A DNA stretch of 22,369 nucleotides from an uncultured bacterium (lineage in GTDB: Bacteria; Actinomycetota; Coriobacteriia; Coriobacteriales; Coriobacteriaceae), in contig CAJMPU010000029.1 of NCBI GenBank assembly GCA_905215505.1, positions 1 through 22,369 of the forward strand. The letters are read 5' to 3'. Shown here in pieces: positions 1 through 7,640 of this stretch (its first letter is position 1; each line of letters starts with the position of its first letter). A model generated the notes under the pieces. It did no database searches, was not told the DNA's origin, and saw nothing but the letters and a program-made list of their open reading frames with translations. A program made the position numbers and the translations under genes.

Positions 1-2171
1 GTGGGGGTAGGAGTAGGAGTAGGAGTAGGAGTAGGAGTAGGAGTAGGAGAGCCGCCCTCGCCGCCACTGCCGTCGCCGCCGGTCGCACCGTCTCCGCCGG
101 TCGCACCGTTGCCGCCGGTCGTATCGCCACCCGTGGTCTCGGTCGTCGTGGTAGTCGTGGTCGTTGTTGTGGTGGTCCCACCCTTGTCTTCGTTTTCCTC
201 GTTTTCCGACTTCCTCGCGTTGCTGGTGCCGTAGAACTTCCAGGCGTTATTGTTCTTGTACGTGGGAGCCGTGCCGGCCGGGAATTCCTCGCGCCCGGTG
301 CCCGCAAGAACAGTGTTCATAAACTTCTTAAAGACGGGCAGGTTGGTGCTATCGCCCAGCAGGTCCATGCCGTACTTTTGGATGGGAATCTCGCCTGCGG
401 AATAACCGGTCCACAGGGCGCATGCCAGCTGCGGCGTGTAGCCGCAGAACCAAAGGTTGGTGGTGTTGTCGGTGGTACCCGTCTTGCCGGCATAGGGCTG
501 GTTGACGCTCAGCGCGCCGGCGGCACCCGTGCCGCTGCCCTGCATGACGCCGGTCAGGACGTCGGTCACTGCCGCGGCCTCGCCGGTGGAGAGCACCTGC
601 GAGGGGTTATCGGTGTGCTGGTACAGCACCGAGCCAGTTCGCGAATCAATCTCGGTGATGGCGATCGGCTGGCGATAGTAACCGCCGTTGGCAAACGTGG
701 CATAGGCCGCGGCCATCTCGAGCGGCGAGATGGAGCCGGTACCGAGCGTCATGACGGGAACGTCCTCGATATTGTCCTTAGATGGATCGATGCCGAGCTT
801 TTTGACGAGGGACATGATCTTGTTATTGCCGATAGCCTCTGCAACCTGGATATAGCCGGTGTTGGAGGAGTATGCCGTCGCCTGCTTGAGCGTGATGGTG
901 CCGTAGCTTTGGTTGGCATAGTTTTGCACTTTGGTCGTGGTGCCCTTGGCTGTTAGAGGCGAGTTGCAATTGAGGGTGACGTTGGGGTTCATGCCGTTTT
1001 GGATGGCAGTGGCCAGCGTAAAGGCCTTAAACGTAGAGCCTACGGGACGCTTGGCCGTGGCGTGGTTCACGTGGTTCTCGTCGGCGTTATAGTCGTAGCC
1101 GCCCACCATGCACTTGATGTAGCCGGTCTTGGGGTCGACGACGACCATGCCCATGTCCAGGCCGTCGAGCGAAAGTGTGTCGAGCTGGGCGCGCACGGCC
1201 TCCTCGGCGGTCTGCTGCATGGTCGGGTCGATGGTAGTCTTGACGGTTAGGCCGCCCTTAAACAGCACGTCGGTGGAGAACTCCTGCTCCAGCAGCTGCT
1301 TAACATAGGCGACAAAGTAGGGCTGCGAATACACGTCGACGCCACTGCCCGAAATTTCAGTTACGTTGAGGGTGATGGGCTCTGCCTGCGCGGCGTCGTG
1401 CTCCTTCTGGGTGATGTGGCCCAGGCGCAGCATGTTATCGAGAACCTTGTTGCGGCGAGACAGTGCCAGATCGGGATTGACCGTGGGGTCGTACTGCGAA
1501 GGCGAGTTGGGAAGGCCGATGAGCAGCGCGGCCTCGCTCAGGGTGAGGTCGGCGGCGCTTTTGGACAGGTAGGTCTCGGCTGCGGCCTCGATGCCGTAGG
1601 CACCGTGGCCGTAATAGATGGTGTTGAGGTACATCATGAGGATCTCGTCCTTGGAGTACATCTCCTCCATCTTGATGGCGATATAGGCCTCGCGCACCTT
1701 ACGCTCGATGGTCGAATCGAACTGCTCCTCCTGCAGGATGGTGTTGCGTACCAGCTGCTGGGTGATGGTCGATGCGCCCTCGTGGCCACCGGAGACGGTT
1801 GCCACGGCGGCACGTGCGATACCCCACAGGTCGATGCCGCCATGCTCGTAGAAGCGCTCGTCCTCAACGTCGACGGTGCCCTGCAACACGTACGGAGAGA
1901 CCTGATCTTTGGTGACGGACTTGCGGTTTTGCGTGTAGAAGCTCGCGATCTTGTTGCCGTTGCAATCGACGATCTCGGTGGGTTCACTCACCAGATAGGC
2001 GTTGGCGTCGGTATAGTCGGGCAGATCGGACAGCCAGCGATTGACGTTGCCGATCATGCCGATGCCAAACGCTACGCCCGCGATGAGCAAAAGGCCCAAG
2101 AACGAGAGCAGGATCATGGGCAGGGCATGCGTCTTGGAACGACCGCGCCCCTGTCGTTGGCGAGGACCCAT
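1..2171 (-). CDS. Class A penicillin-binding protein (transglycosylase/transpeptidase), C-terminus beyond left edge
   Basis: Bifunctional peptidoglycan synthase that polymerises glycan strands and cross-links stem peptides outside the membrane. The start at 2171 follows GGAGG with 7-nt spacing. A short basic cytoplasmic tail precedes one membrane anchor (about residues 17-40). The GT51 domain shows the EDERFYEHGG motif with the likely catalytic Glu at residue 103, then STITQQLVRN and a KxREAYIAIKMEE segment. The transpeptidase domain carries all three motifs: S379-T-F-K382, S435-S-N437 and K563-T-G565. After about residue 640 the protein becomes low complexity: a run of 11 Thr, Gly/Asp/Ala/Thr repeats, then Pro-Thr repeats running off the window. 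At least 723 residues are present and the stop is not seen. The gene is divergent from the U32 gene across 162 bp. Function follows from established PBP1 motifs; which PBP1 paralogue it is cannot be told. Confidence 0.94.
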   Translation of the reverse strand, partial: MGPRQRQGRGRSKTHALPMILLSFLGLLLIAGVAFGIGMIGNVNRWLSDLPDYTDANAYLVSEPTEIVDCNGNKIASFYTQNRKSVTKDQVSPYVLQGTVDVEDERFYEHGGIDLWGIARAAVATVSGGHEGASTITQQLVRNTILQEEQFDSTIERKVREAYIAIKMEEMYSKDEILMMYLNTIYYGHGAYGIEAAAETYLSKSAADLTLSEAALLIGLPNSPSQYDPTVNPDLALSRRNKVLDNMLRLGHITQKEHDAAQAEPITLNVTEISGSGVDVYSQPYFVAYVKQLLEQEFSTDVLFKGGLTVKTTIDPTMQQTAEEAVRAQLDTLSLDGLDMGMVVVDPKTGYIKCMVGGYDYNADENHVNHATAKRPVGSTFKAFTLATAIQNGMNPNVTLNCNSPLTAKGTTTKVQNYANQSYGTITLKQATAYSSNTGYIQVAEAIGNNKIMSLVKKLGIDPSKDNIEDVPVMTLGTGSISPLEMAAAYATFANGGYYRQPIAITEIDSRTGSVLYQHTDNPSQVLSTGEAAAVTDVLTGVMQGSGTGAAGALSVNQPYAGKTGTTDNTTNLWFCGYTPQLACALWTGYSAGEIPIQKYGMDLLGDSTNLPVFKKFMNTVLAGTGREEFPAGTAPTYKNNNAWKFYGTSNARKSENEENEDKGGTTTTTTTTTTTTETTGGDTTGGNGATGGDGATGGDGSGGEGGSPTPTPTPTPTPTPTP
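7..48. repeat. Hexanucleotide microsatellite GTAGGA x7 inside the PBP gene
   Basis: Seven perfect head-to-tail copies of GTAGGA are visible, and the array may continue outside the window. Read on the minus strand it encodes alternating Pro-Thr residues in the extracellular tail of the penicillin-binding protein. Because the unit is six bases, a change in copy number would add or remove Pro-Thr pairs without a frameshift. Confidence 0.9.
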
Positions 2172-2333
2172 ATATTGACCTCCAGGTATGTCGTGCCGGA
2201 CGGTGGATGTGCCGTCGGGGCAGGATGGACATAAGTTATTACACGATAAACCAAACGGGGCGCGCGAGGCCTCGTGTATGCTGGAAGACGGCATTTTTCA
2301 GAGTGAATGCATACCTTGGTAAGGAGTTTGTCG

Positions 2334-4310
2334 ATGGCGATTCGGACGATGGGGCCGAGCGGACAATACGAGACTGGATTGGATGCTGCCGGTGCGGCGC
2401 TGCCCGAGCTGCTGGCGCCGGCGGGCGGACTCGACCAGATGCTTGCGGCCATCGCCGCGGGCGCCGATGCCATCTATGCGGGGTTGGGCGGCTTTAACGC
2501 CCGTGTGAGCGCCCATGGCTTTACGGATAACGAGTTTGCGCGCGGCTGCGCCGTGGCGCATGCCCATGGCGTGCGTGTGTACGTAACGCTCAACGTGTTC
2601 GTGTTTGACGATGAGTTGTCCGACGCGGTGGCGTTGGGAGCTCATGCACTGGAGCTGGGCGCCGATGCTCTGATTGTCGCCGATGCCGGGTTGGCCTGCG
2701 CGCTGCGCGCGGCGATTCCCGGGGTCGAGATTCACCTGTCCACGCAGGCGGGCGCTCATAGCGAGGGTGCCGTGCGGCTTGCCGCCGATGAGCTGGGGGT
2801 CGAGCGCGTGACGACGGCACGCGAGCTGACGGTCGACGAGATTGCGGCGCTATGTGCCACGGGCGTGCCCATCGAGGTATTCTGCCACGGTGCGATTTGC
2901 ATCGGCTATTCGGGGGCGTGCGAGTTCTCGGCCCTGCGGCGTGGGCGCTCGGCGATGCGCGGCGACTGCACGCAGCCGTGCCGTCTGGCGTACGACCTAG
3001 TGGACGAGGCGGGGCAGAGTGTTGTTGCCGTCGAGGGAGACCGCCTGCTTTGTCCGCGTGACTATCTGGGTATCGCGCACCTGCCCGAGCTTGTTGCCGC
3101 CGGCGTGGCATCGCTCAAGATCGAGGGACGCATGAAGAATCCCGATTACGTATTCAACGTGGTGAGGGTGTGGCGTCGGGCACTCGATATACTGTGCGAC
3201 GGCGCGTGGGACTCCGGTGCCGTGGAAGAGCTTGAACGCGAGCTGGGAAGGTCGTTTAACCGTGGGTTTACCGATGCTTACCTGCGGGGTCGTTCGGGTG
3301 CCGAGCTCATGAGCTTTGAGCGCGCGATCAACCAGGGCGTGCGCGTGGGCCACTTGGTGGCGGTGGGTCACGAAGAGGTGACGGTTGAGCTTGATGCCGC
3401 CGTGGCGGCGGGCGATACGCTCGAAATCCGATTTTACCCGGGTGCCGACGCGCGTCCCGATGTGCCCAAGCGCTGGCCACAGGTGCCTTGCCCCGTGGAT
3501 GCCGCTGCGGGAGAGCGCATCGTCGTGCATTGCAAACGTAAGGTGGACGCGGGCTGCGAGGTCTATCTGATTCGCAGCGCCGGCGTGTTGGATCAGACGG
3601 CGGCGGTGTTGGAGCGCATGCGGGCCGAGGCGGATGCGATTGCGCCCGTTGCGCGTGCCGTTGAGGTGCTGCCCTTTGAGGACGTTGCGGTGGATAGCGG
3701 TGCGTCGCCGGAGTTGGTGGGGTCGGCGGGGCCGGCAAAGCGCGAGGATTTTGCTCGTATGGTCTTTGCCTGGGAGCTGATGGATGTGGGTCCGCGCGAT
3801 GAGCGAGATCTGTCCGATACAACGGTGGTGCTCGACGAAGTGTGCCGCGCGGGCGACGCCGAGCGGACTCGGGCGCTTATGCAGCGTGCCGGGCGCGTCG
3901 TCTGCCGCAATCTGGGACAAGTGGCGATGGCCCGCGAGCTGGGCACAACGTTTGACGTGGCGGCGCCGGTGTTCTGTGCCAATCGGGCCACGCTTACCTG
4001 GCTGCGCGGACTCGGTGCGGGGCGGGTGTGCTTGTCGGCCGAGTTGCTCGGCAATGATGCGGAGCGTGTTGCCGAGCTTGCCGCTTGCCCCGGTGTCTTG
4101 GGGTCTGTCGATGCCGACCGTCCCGAGCTCATGGTGTGCGAGCACTGCTTGCTGACTGCCGAGGGCGCCTGCGCCACGGATGCAACGGGGCAGGTCCGTT
4201 GCCGTGACTGCTCGCGCCGTCAGCAGGCGCGCTTTTTGGTCGAACGTGACGGCACGCGTTTGCCGGTCGTTATCGACGCGTGCGGCAGGACGAGGATTTT
4301 CCTGTCGTAG
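2334..4310 (+). CDS. Peptidase U32 family protein (RlhA/YdcP-like)
   Basis: A 658-residue protein. The start at 2334 is chosen over an in-frame ATG at 2307 because AAGGAG lies 7 nt upstream of it. The N-terminal part reads LPELLAPAGGLDQMLAAIAAG, the usual opening of U32 proteins. The U32 signature lies at residues 181-217 (EVFCHGAICIGYSGACEF, then GDCTQPCRL). Cys189, Cys196 and Cys212/216 are candidate Fe-S ligands by analogy with UbiU/UbiV. Despite the family name, characterised members hydroxylate RNA (RlhA on 23S rRNA, TrhP on tRNA) or ubiquinone. The length matches RlhA-type two-domain proteins. The C-terminus has five more cysteines (602, 605, 613, 623, 626), including two CxxC pairs that resemble a metal knuckle. 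tyrS follows after 97 bp, so an RNA-modification role fits the context, but the substrate is inference. Confidence 0.85.
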   Translation: MAIRTMGPSGQYETGLDAAGAALPELLAPAGGLDQMLAAIAAGADAIYAGLGGFNARVSAHGFTDNEFARGCAVAHAHGVRVYVTLNVFVFDDELSDAVALGAHALELGADALIVADAGLACALRAAIPGVEIHLSTQAGAHSEGAVRLAADELGVERVTTARELTVDEIAALCATGVPIEVFCHGAICIGYSGACEFSALRRGRSAMRGDCTQPCRLAYDLVDEAGQSVVAVEGDRLLCPRDYLGIAHLPELVAAGVASLKIEGRMKNPDYVFNVVRVWRRALDILCDGAWDSGAVEELERELGRSFNRGFTDAYLRGRSGAELMSFERAINQGVRVGHLVAVGHEEVTVELDAAVAAGDTLEIRFYPGADARPDVPKRWPQVPCPVDAAAGERIVVHCKRKVDAGCEVYLIRSAGVLDQTAAVLERMRAEADAIAPVARAVEVLPFEDVAVDSGASPELVGSAGPAKREDFARMVFAWELMDVGPRDERDLSDTTVVLDEVCRAGDAERTRALMQRAGRVVCRNLGQVAMARELGTTFDVAAPVFCANRATLTWLRGLGAGRVCLSAELLGNDAERVAELAACPGVLGSVDADRPELMVCEHCLLTAEGACATDATGQVRCRDCSRRQQARFLVERDGTRLPVVIDACGRTRIFLS

Positions 4311-4407
4311 GTGCCGCGTCGCGCTGTTTTGGTTATTATTAGTGGGTTTATGAACTTCCAGCACCGCCGTATCCGGTGAGGGTGCTATAGCAAAAGGAGG
4401 ATACCCA

Positions 4408-5619
4408 ATGCTGTCTGTTGACGAGCAAATGCGTATCATCACCTCGGGTGCAGCGCAGATCGTCCCCGAGGCCGACCTTCGCAAGAAGCTTGAGAAGGGC
4501 GAGCCCCTCAACATCAAGCTCGGCGTCGATCCCACCAGCCCCGACCTGCACCTGGGCCATGCCGTGCCCCTGCGCAAGATGCGTCAGTTCCAGGACCTGG
4601 GCCACAACGTCACCCTCATCATCGGCAACGGCACCGCGCTGATCGGCGACCCCTCGGGCAAGAACTCCACGCGTCCGCAGCTTTCGCAGGAGCAGATCGA
4701 GGCCAACGCCGAGACCTACGTGAGCCAGGCCATGAAGATTCTGGACCCCGAGAAGACCACCATCGTGCACAACGGCGACTGGATCCTTTCGATGGACCTG
4801 GCCGGCCTGCTGCAGGTGTGCTCCAAGTTCACCGTCGCCCGCATCCTTGAGCGCGACGACTTTACCAAGCGCTACCAGTCCCAGACGCCGATTGCCTTGC
4901 ACGAGTTTCTGTACCCCGTGATGCAGGCCTTCGACTCCGTTCAGATCAAGGCCGACGTCGAGATGGGCGGCACCGACCAGCTCTTCAACCTGCTCGCCGG
5001 CCGCGAGCTCATGGAGAAGATGGGCATGGAGCCGCAGATTGCGCTCACCATGCCGCTGCTCGAGGGCACCGACGGCGTGCGCAAGATGTCCAAGTCCTAT
5101 GGCAACTACATCGGCCTGACCGACGCTCCCAAGGATATGTTCGGCAAGACCATGTCCATCCCCGACGAGATGATCGGCAAGTACTATCGTCTGGCCAGCT
5201 CGCTCGCCCCGGCCGAGGTCGACAAGATCGACGCCGCCCTGGCCGACGGTTCTGCCGACCCCTACGAGCTCAAGCGCGCTCTGGGCCGCGACCTGTGCGA
5301 TACCTACCACGGCGCCGGCGCCGGCGACGAGGCCCAGGCCGAGTTCGACCGTGTGTTCAAGGAGGGCCAGCTTGCCGACTTCCCCGAGAAGCACGTTGAG
5401 CTGACCGTCAACGACGAGGGCCAGATTTACCTCGCCGGCCTGCTCAAGGACCTGGGCCTTTCGGCCAGCGCCGGTCAGGCCCGCCGCGACATCGACGGCG
5501 GCGGCGTCAAGATCAACGGCAAGGCTGTGGCTCCCAAGAGCTACAACATCGACCCGAGCGCCCTCAAGCTGGGCGACACCCTCTCCGTGGGCAAGCGCAA
5601 GGGCTTCAAGCTTATTTAG
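4408..5619 (+). CDS. tyrS: Tyrosyl-tRNA synthetase
   Basis: Charges tRNA-Tyr with tyrosine in the cytoplasm. It has 403 residues, as expected. A strong AAAGGAGG lies 7 nt before the ATG. Class I signatures are present: HLGH at residues 48-51 and KMSKS at 226-230. The C-terminal part (about 337-400) is an S4-like RNA-binding domain (LKDLGLSASAGQARRDI, then GVKING). The sequence around DPTSPDLHLGH and GNGTALIGDPSGK is of the shorter TyrS2/TyrZ type, which is an impression rather than a test. Codons end strongly in C, as expected for a highly expressed gene. The 97-bp upstream gap is too short for a T-box leader; it contains TTATTAT but no convincing -35 box, so co-transcription with the U32 gene is possible. 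A perfect hairpin starts in the stop codon. Confidence 0.97.
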   Translation: MLSVDEQMRIITSGAAQIVPEADLRKKLEKGEPLNIKLGVDPTSPDLHLGHAVPLRKMRQFQDLGHNVTLIIGNGTALIGDPSGKNSTRPQLSQEQIEANAETYVSQAMKILDPEKTTIVHNGDWILSMDLAGLLQVCSKFTVARILERDDFTKRYQSQTPIALHEFLYPVMQAFDSVQIKADVEMGGTDQLFNLLAGRELMEKMGMEPQIALTMPLLEGTDGVRKMSKSYGNYIGLTDAPKDMFGKTMSIPDEMIGKYYRLASSLAPAEVDKIDAALADGSADPYELKRALGRDLCDTYHGAGAGDEAQAEFDRVFKEGQLADFPEKHVELTVNDEGQIYLAGLLKDLGLSASAGQARRDIDGGGVKINGKAVAPKSYNIDPSALKLGDTLSVGKRKGFKLI

Positions 5620-5646
5620 TTACGCGGTTTTACCAAACCGCGTAAC
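5619..5646 (+). terminator. Perfect 12-bp hairpin at the tyrS stop codon, terminator-like
   Basis: GTTACGCGGTTT (5619-5630) pairs exactly with AAACCGCGTAAC (5635-5646) around the loop TACC. The left arm begins at the last base of the stop codon. No U-tract follows, so it is a candidate terminator or 3'-end stabiliser rather than a textbook intrinsic terminator. Confidence 0.45.
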
Positions 5647-5659
5647 CGGTCGACGCTGC

Positions 5660-5758
5660 AAACCCGCCAGCGCGGCAATCTGCCTTTCAACTTCGGCGGC
5701 ATGACCAGAAGGTCAATGCCGCCTCGTTTCAAGGCACCTTGCTCGCTCTGGCGGGTTT
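5660..5758. repeat. 99-nt nested palindrome (three stacked stems)
   Basis: AAACCCGCCAG (5660-5670) pairs with CTGGCGGGTTT (5748-5758). Inside, TGCCTT (5681-5686) pairs with AAGGCA (5731-5736). The tip GGCGGCATGACC (5695-5706) pairs with GGTCAATGCCGCC (5711-5723) with one bulged base and an AGAA loop. The last arm runs into TTTTC. No credible reading frame is present. It could be a palindromic repeat, a small folded RNA or a large terminator; the sequence alone does not decide. Confidence 0.6.
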
Positions 5759-5812
5759 TCGCTGTCGTTGCCAAGACATCGGCGCTTCCGTTGTTGTAGG
5801 TGGCAGTTAGGT

Positions 5813-5843
5813 GCACTCATTGGGGACAGACTTAAATGAGTGC
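5813..5843. repeat. GGGGAC-loop palindrome, copy 1
   Basis: GCACTCATT (5813-5821) and AATGAGTGC (5835-5843) are exact 9-bp arms around the loop GGGGACAGACTTA. It belongs to the short palindrome family also seen at 5926 (split by the IS), 7538-7570, 10520-10550 and 21459-21525. Confidence 0.7.
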
Positions 5844-5850
5844 CCACAGA

Positions 5851-5918
5851 ATGAGAGTGGATAATCTTCCGTTTTTGGCCTGCTTTGGGGTTCAAAGTGG
5901 GAGATTATCCACTCTCAT
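5851..5918. repeat. 17-bp perfect inverted repeat with 34-nt loop
   Basis: ATGAGAGTGGATAATCT (5851-5867) and AGATTATCCACTCTCAT (5902-5918) are perfect complements. The loop is G/T-rich and no coding frame is present. It lies directly next to palindrome copy 1 and the IS insertion point, in a 649-bp stretch (5620-6268) without protein genes. Confidence 0.7.
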
Positions 5919-5949
5919 CATTTTGCGGCACTTGGGGACGTTCCTTTTA

Positions 5950-5964
5950 ATATGAGCAGGACAT
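5950..5964 (+). repeat. IS left (transposase 3'-side) sub-terminal inverted repeat
   Basis: ATATGAGCAGGACAT is the exact reverse complement of 7489-7503. It is followed by TTGTCAAGAG, which loosely resembles the bases inside the other repeat. Confidence 0.85.
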
Positions 5965-6268
5965 TGTCAAGAGGCAAAATCGGGCCTGGCCCCAACGATA
6001 TGGGGTCAGGCCCTCTCCCTATATCAACCCGTCCGCGGTGACCTCGGCGTGTCTTACCGAAGCTCGTCTTTGCAGTTTAATATCCGCCCGTGGCGATCTC
6101 TCGCTGGGCAATCCGTTGCTACGGCTGAGGCTTCTACGTCGAACCGACAGTCTGTGCACGCGTGTGGCGCCCTGGGCGCTCGCAGAAAAGGGACCTGAGG
6201 TTCGCCTCAACGGCTTCGGATCGAACCGCTTCCGGGGTGATTGGCTTATGTGCGGGGGACCGCCCCCC
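5965..6268 (-). ncRNA. Candidate bridge (seeker) RNA region in the IS noncoding end
   Basis: This 304-nt noncoding stretch lies between the transposase stop and the IS end. IS110-family elements are known to encode a structured RNA in a noncoding end that pairs with donor and target DNA, and in the IS1111 branch it lies 3' of the transposase. Visible stems are TGAGG-TTCG-CCTCA (6196-6209), a GCGCC/GGCGC hairpin near 6167-6179, and a long hairpin GGGCCTGGCCCC (5982-5993) with GGGGTCAGGCCC (6002-6013). Exact RNA ends, strand use and guide loops cannot be assigned by eye. Confidence 0.4.
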
Positions 6269-7381
6269 CTACGCCTCCTCGGCCATGAGGCCGACCGCCC
6301 ACACCCAGCAGGCGAGCTCGCGCGCCGTGGCCACGTTCGCCTTGTTGCCGTGGACCCCGCGCGCGAGCAGCGCCTCCCGCCTCTCGACCAGCCTCCGCAC
6401 GCCCTTGGCGGCATGCCTCCGGGCGCCCCGGTCCGGGGCCTGGCCCTTGGCGAGGTCCTTCGGCCGCCCGGAGCACGTCAGGTAGTGCCACGCGGCCTCG
6501 ACCAGCGTCTTTCTCAGGTGCTTGTTGCCGGCCTTGGTGATCGCGCCCCTGCGGTCGCTCTCCCCGCTGGAGTGCTCGGAGGGCGTCAGGCCGACCCACG
6601 CGGCGAACGAGCGGGCATTCCTGAACCTCGAGAACTCGCCGGCCTCGAACACGAGGTCGGCGGCGGAAGCGGTGTCGACGCCCTTGAGGCAGCGCAGGGA
6701 GTCGACCCTCCTCCTCCACCTGGGCTTGCGGGCCTCGCCCTCGACGAGCCTCTCGAGCCTCGCCTTCTCCTCCGCCGCCCGCCTGACCGCGTCGACGTAG
6801 TAGGCGAGCACCTCCTCGTCGGCCCCCTCCGCGAACCTTATCGACTCGATCCAGGACCAGTGGGCCCGGGTCCAGTTGCCCTTCCTGCGGCCGGTGGGCG
6901 TCCTCTCGTCGAAGACGAAGCCGTGCCTGAGCAGGAACTTGGAGAGCCGCTGCTTCGAGCGCGAGAGGTCGTCCCTCGCGTCCTCGAGCGCCCTGGTCAG
7001 GTCGCGGGCGGCCTCGCACTCGTCGTCGGGGACCCACACCTCGACCACGTTGCCGACCGACAGCATGCGGGCGAGGAACTCGGCGTCGTTGCGGTCGTTC
7101 TTCCTGCGCCTGTCCGCGCTGGGCTTGATCATCTTCGAGACGGCGCCGACCACGCAGTCGACCCCCAGGCCGGAGAGCCTCTTCTGCAGGTCGAAGCCCG
7201 TGACCCCGGACTCGTACACGCACCTGGCCCTGGGGTCCACGGAGCGGACCCACTCCGCGACGGCGCCGGCGTCGTAGCCGAAGGTCGCGGCGCGCACCTC
7301 CCCGGTCATGACGTCGAGGGAGACGGCCTTTATCGAGCGGGCGTGGACGTCGAGGCCGACGAAGGTGGTAGTATCGAGCAT
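6269..7381 (-). CDS. IS110-family transposase (DEDD recombinase)
   Basis: A serine/RuvC-type transposase that moves the IS through a circular intermediate. The start at 7381 (MLDTTTFVGLDVHARS) is preferred over the ATG at 7396 because GGAAGGGG lies just upstream of it; this gives 370 residues, normal for the family. The N-terminal RuvC-like DEDD domain shows VGLDVH (first Asp near residue 10), YESGVTG and KNDRNDAEFLARML. The C-terminal Tnp_20 domain shows CLKGVDTASAADLV, FAAWVGLTPSEHSSG and ITKAGNKHLRKTLVEAAW, including the conserved serine region. The frame is open from end to end with no frameshift, so the element looks intact. The antisense strand is also open for more than 500 codons, an artefact of the high G+C content. 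Confidence 0.93.
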   Translation of the reverse strand: MLDTTTFVGLDVHARSIKAVSLDVMTGEVRAATFGYDAGAVAEWVRSVDPRARCVYESGVTGFDLQKRLSGLGVDCVVGAVSKMIKPSADRRRKNDRNDAEFLARMLSVGNVVEVWVPDDECEAARDLTRALEDARDDLSRSKQRLSKFLLRHGFVFDERTPTGRRKGNWTRAHWSWIESIRFAEGADEEVLAYYVDAVRRAAEEKARLERLVEGEARKPRWRRRVDSLRCLKGVDTASAADLVFEAGEFSRFRNARSFAAWVGLTPSEHSSGESDRRGAITKAGNKHLRKTLVEAAWHYLTCSGRPKDLAKGQAPDRGARRHAAKGVRRLVERREALLARGVHGNKANVATARELACWVWAVGLMAEEA

Positions 7382-7488
7382 GGGAGCCCCTTCCATGAAT
7401 GCGGCGTGGCCGCTGCGGCTGAATTAGACACTCACCATTGTCGGCCTAATCCGCGGTCTTTCATGCAGCAGGGGCTCTCAATGTTTTT
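7382..7488. other. IS 5' noncoding end
   Basis: About 107 nt lie between the transposase start and the right inverted repeat. It contains a hairpin with arms ATTAG (7423-7427) and CTAAT (7446-7450). The transposase promoter may be formed only at the circle junction, as known for this family; no good internal promoter is visible. Confidence 0.5.
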
Positions 7489-7503
7489 ATGTCCTGCTCA
7501 TAT
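7489..7503 (-). repeat. IS right (transposase 5'-side) sub-terminal inverted repeat
   Basis: ATGTCCTGCTCATAT is the exact reverse complement of 5950-5964 and marks the transposase-upstream end of the element. Confidence 0.85.
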
Positions 7504-7537
7504 CGTCTGTGCCGGCACTTTGGGACACTCCTTGTCA

Positions 7538-7570
7538 TTGGTGCAAAGCAACCTGTCCCCATCGCGCCAA
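7538..7570 (-). repeat. GGGGAC-loop palindrome, reverse orientation
   Basis: TTGGTGC (7538-7544) and GCGCCAA (7564-7570) form arms with one mismatch around a loop containing CCTGTCCCCA, the complement of TGGGGACAGG. Read on the minus strand it closely matches the unit at 21493-21525. Confidence 0.65.
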
Positions 7571-7600
7571 GCGGCGTGTGCCGTTAAGCGGAGGGGCGTA

Positions 7601-7628
7601 TTGTTGGCCCATCGTTTGGGCATACAAT
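7601..7628 (+). promoter_or_regulatory. Sigma-70-type promoter of adenine deaminase
   Basis: TTGTTG (7601-7606) and TACAAT (7623-7628) are separated by 16 nt, downstream of the IS and 69 nt before the adenine deaminase ATG. Both hexamers are close to consensus. Transcription would begin near 7635. Confidence 0.65.
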
Positions 7629-7640
7629 GGCTATTGGCTT

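Larger units (their letters stand above)
5950..7503 (-). mobile_element. Complete IS110-family (IS1111-type) insertion sequence
   Basis: A transposase gene on the minus strand is bracketed by a perfect 15-bp inverted repeat, ATATGAGCAGGACAT at 5950-5964 and its complement at 7489-7503. IS110 proper lacks such repeats, while the IS1111 branch has short sub-terminal ones, so the exact ends may lie a few bases outside. About 300 nt of noncoding DNA lies 3' of the transposase and about 107 nt lies 5' of it within the repeats. Host sequence on either side reads as one palindrome cut in two: CGGCAC plus a GGGGACGTTCC core on the left and GTGCCG at 7509-7514 on the right. This suggests insertion into the loop of a GGGGAC palindrome. 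No target duplication is evident, as usual for this family. Confidence 0.85.

Noticed and set aside
7..48. Possible CRISPR-like array at the left edge
   Set aside because: Units are 6 bp with no spacers, and the array is in frame within the PBP gene, so it is a coding microsatellite.
4311..4407. T-box riboswitch ahead of tyrS
   Set aside because: Only 97 nt, with no T-box sequence and no antiterminator pairing.
2997..4577. A 526-codon minus-strand frame
   Set aside because: It is antisense to the U32 gene and the start of tyrS, both of which have clear family motifs.
5616..5895. Short minus-strand frames in the tyrS-IS spacer
   Set aside because: They run across palindromes, have no ribosome-binding site and no family resemblance.
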